DNA of 64,000 nt, from assembly GCF_900119155.1 (NCBI RefSeq), contig NZ_FPIR01000008.1:62001-126000 (forward strand), written 5' to 3'. The notes under the pieces are model-generated. The model ran no database searches, had not been told where the DNA came from, and saw only the letters and a list, made by a program, of their open reading frames with translations. This document shows, in pieces, positions 62,393-64,000 of the stretch. The position numbers and the translations under genes are program-made. How positions within the stretch are numbered: the first letter of the stretch is position 1; each line of letters begins with the position of its first letter. The DNA is from Ruminococcus sp. YE71 (GTDB lineage: Bacteria > Bacillota > Clostridia > Oscillospirales > Ruminococcaceae).

Positions 62393-63064
62393 ATGGCATA
62401 CACGATACTTCTTGTTGAGGATGACGCTCAGATACGTGAGCTTATCAGCGACTACTTTAAGGAAAAAGGCGGCTATACGCTTATGACGGCAAAGGACGGA
62501 CTTCAGGGGCTCGACCTTATTTACGAGAATAACTTAGACCTGCTGATGCTCGACATAATGCTGCCCGGTGTTGACGGCTTTTCCATCTGCCGCGAAGTCC
62601 GCGCAAAAAGCATCGTGCCGATACTGTTCCTTACCGCGAGAGGACGCGAAGAGGACATCCTCTACGGCTACGACCTCGGCTGCGATGATTACATAGTCAA
62701 ACCCTTCTCACTCGCGGCTCTTTACGCAAAGGTCGGAGCGCTCATCAAGCGGTCAAAAGGCATGGTGGCAAAACAGGAAATGGTCTGCGGCGGGATAAGA
62801 CTTGACCCCGCGACCTTCACCGTCACCGCCGACGGCAAACAGATAGACCTTCCCCCGAAAGAATACGCCATGCTCAAATACCTCATAGAACACAAGGATT
62901 GGGTAGTAGACCGAGACACACTGCTGACACGGGTATGGGGCGCTGACTACTTCGGAAGCGACAGAGTGGTGGATAATCACATCAAAAAGCTCAGAAAGGC
63001 ACTCGGACCCTGCGGCGGTCAGATAAAAACGGTCATCACCAAGGGCTACAAAATAACAGAATAG
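62393..63064 (+). CDS. OmpR-family response regulator
   Basis: A 223-residue DNA-binding regulator. Receiver domain (about 4-115) with acidic pair Glu-Asp-Asp, phospho-accepting Asp in LLMLDIMLPG (about 53), Thr in FLTARG and Lys in DDYIVKPFS. A winged-helix output domain (about 128-222) has LPPKEYAMLKYLIEH and RVWGADYFGSDRVVDNHIKKLRKAL. It is paired with the downstream kinase, which begins ten bases later. AATGGAGGAA precedes the ATG. Confidence 0.93.
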   Translation: MAYTILLVEDDAQIRELISDYFKEKGGYTLMTAKDGLQGLDLIYENNLDLLMLDIMLPGVDGFSICREVRAKSIVPILFLTARGREEDILYGYDLGCDDYIVKPFSLAALYAKVGALIKRSKGMVAKQEMVCGGIRLDPATFTVTADGKQIDLPPKEYAMLKYLIEHKDWVVDRDTLLTRVWGADYFGSDRVVDNHIKKLRKALGPCGGQIKTVITKGYKITE

Positions 63065-63074
63065 AGTGATATTT

Positions 63075-64000
63075 ATGAAAAAAGACAAGCGCGAGAAACT
63101 GCTGAGAAAACCTCTGAAACGCCGCAGCTATGGGGCTATACTCTTAAAAAGACTCATTCCCTGCCTTATCGTATGCGGCGCACTGTTCCCTTTGGCAATA
63201 TGGGCCGCAGGACAGATCTATATAGCCACGATGCACGAAGGAAATCTGACAAATCAGTACTTTACGGACGAACAGCTTAGAGACGAATACGATCTATACA
63301 ACGGAGATAATTACGAACAAAGAATATTTCACAGCTTATATGTCAAATCAGGTGATTCTTTCGGCATTAACGAAACGGCTTATGAAGTTTATGACAGCGA
63401 TACGGGCGAACTGCTTCTGAGAACAGAACATAAGGGTATTGCTCAGGTAAAAACAGATAACGAAATGACCAAATCTCCCGTGTATTATTACTGCGACAGA
63501 AAATATCTGGGCGATGTTTACGACAAATATCTCGACATCATGGCTAACAAGGACAAAAATGCGCAGATCTCCATGGGATTTGAAGACATCTATATTTCGG
63601 ACGACGGCACTTTCCTTCCCGGAAAAGGTTCGATAAATACACTTTCACCTGAAAGATCGGAAGTAGTTCTCGAAGATGAATACACAGACGATACTTCTTT
63701 CAGCTTCGACCTCACACCCGACAACACAACAGGGCTTACCCATCTGGAATGCGGTATGAACAGGACCTACGCGGGACTTTACGGAATTTCTCCCGACTCC
63801 AATGCATTCAGGATCCTCGATGATAAACTGCCGTTCATGACCGCTACAAATCACAGCAGCTTATTCGGCGAGTTCGATTACGGCTGTGCATACAGCATCA
63901 TCCGCGATAAGGTGCTGCTTCCCAACGGCAAGAGCTATATGATATGCGCCTGCTATTATGATGACGGGTCAGCATATTGCATAAAGTACGCTGTGATGTT
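63075..64000 (+). CDS. Sensor histidine kinase, N-terminal part (runs off the window)
   Basis: An open frame from ATG 63075 to the window end, about 308 residues with no stop. A basic N-terminus is followed by a membrane helix (about 27-50), then a long extracytoplasmic region rich in Asp, Tyr and Ser. The second membrane helix, HAMP and kinase domains would lie beyond the edge. The kinase identity is inferred from the position after an OmpR-family regulator. The sensed signal is unknown. Confidence 0.75.
   Translation, partial: MKKDKREKLLRKPLKRRSYGAILLKRLIPCLIVCGALFPLAIWAAGQIYIATMHEGNLTNQYFTDEQLRDEYDLYNGDNYEQRIFHSLYVKSGDSFGINETAYEVYDSDTGELLLRTEHKGIAQVKTDNEMTKSPVYYYCDRKYLGDVYDKYLDIMANKDKNAQISMGFEDIYISDDGTFLPGKGSINTLSPERSEVVLEDEYTDDTSFSFDLTPDNTTGLTHLECGMNRTYAGLYGISPDSNAFRILDDKLPFMTATNHSSLFGEFDYGCAYSIIRDKVLLPNGKSYMICACYYDDGSAYCIKYAVM

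Noticed and set aside
1-64000. tRNA and rRNA genes
   Set aside because: No cloverleaf-like GTTCGA-type T-loop sequences with matching arms or rRNA sequence were seen in the gaps by eye; a dedicated scan could still find one.

Overview
The window looks like a chromosomal segment of a low-to-mid G+C Gram-positive gut anaerobe, most likely a Ruminococcus-type clostridium (Oscillospiraceae). This is inferred from gene content and was not tested by any database search. The basis is a PolC-type replicative polymerase, AzlC/AzlD, IreB, short-form HisG with HisZ, a T-box leader for phenylalanyl-tRNA synthetase, many consensus sigma-A promoters with 17-base spacers, and strong AGGAGG ribosome-binding sites. 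No rRNA, tRNA or CRISPR array was found.

Layout. 1-5.9 kb holds two cyclic-di-GMP proteins: a PAS/GGDEF/EAL protein and an EAL domain fused to a repetitive beta-solenoid-like tail. 5.95-9.74 kb is a small foreign element with no visible integrase. It has an HUH rolling-circle initiator, an XRE repressor, a 148-base inverted repeat, several small Cys-rich or basic proteins, and the same leader sequence plus Cys-rich gene at both ends. 9.8-13.6 kb is one large gene joining nonribosomal-peptide-synthetase domains (C-A-T) to a PlsC-type acyltransferase. 14.5-21.2 kb is a leftward histidine operon (hisZ-G-D-B-H-F, two extra genes, hisI-E) without hisA or hisC. 21.4-33.0 kb is a leftward housekeeping block: pyrH-frr-uppS-cdsA, then tfoX-like, dxr, rseP, ispG and polC. 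These supply UMP kinase, ribosome recycling, isoprenoid precursors, the undecaprenyl carrier and phospholipid precursors.

33.1-42.9 kb is also leftward: a radical-SAM/DUF512 protein, a small membrane protein, der, plsY, a lipoprotein and gpsA (phospholipid and ribosome-assembly genes). Next come yceD-rpmF, pgi with a small P-loop protein, and a penicillin-binding-protein-like gene whose three catalytic motifs look degenerate. 43.2-50.2 kb is rightward: rplM-rpsI behind a leader, an ABC exporter, a TatD nuclease, azlCD and a lipoprotein. 50.3-56.1 kb is leftward: a phosphoesterase, a deaminase, acetyltransferases, rplS with a long leader, a DUF2344/radical-SAM pair and a MazG-like hydrolase. 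56.2-61.6 kb is a Phe T-box operon: cdd, pheS, two related membrane proteins, pheT. The window ends with ireB, a dispersed repeat, and a two-component system whose kinase runs off the edge.

The best candidates for undescribed biology are the 3.8-kb rolling-circle element with its modular Cys-rich proteins and duplicated leader, and the C-A-T-PlsC megaenzyme. Next are the EAL-solenoid fusion and the probable DD-peptidase pseudoenzyme.
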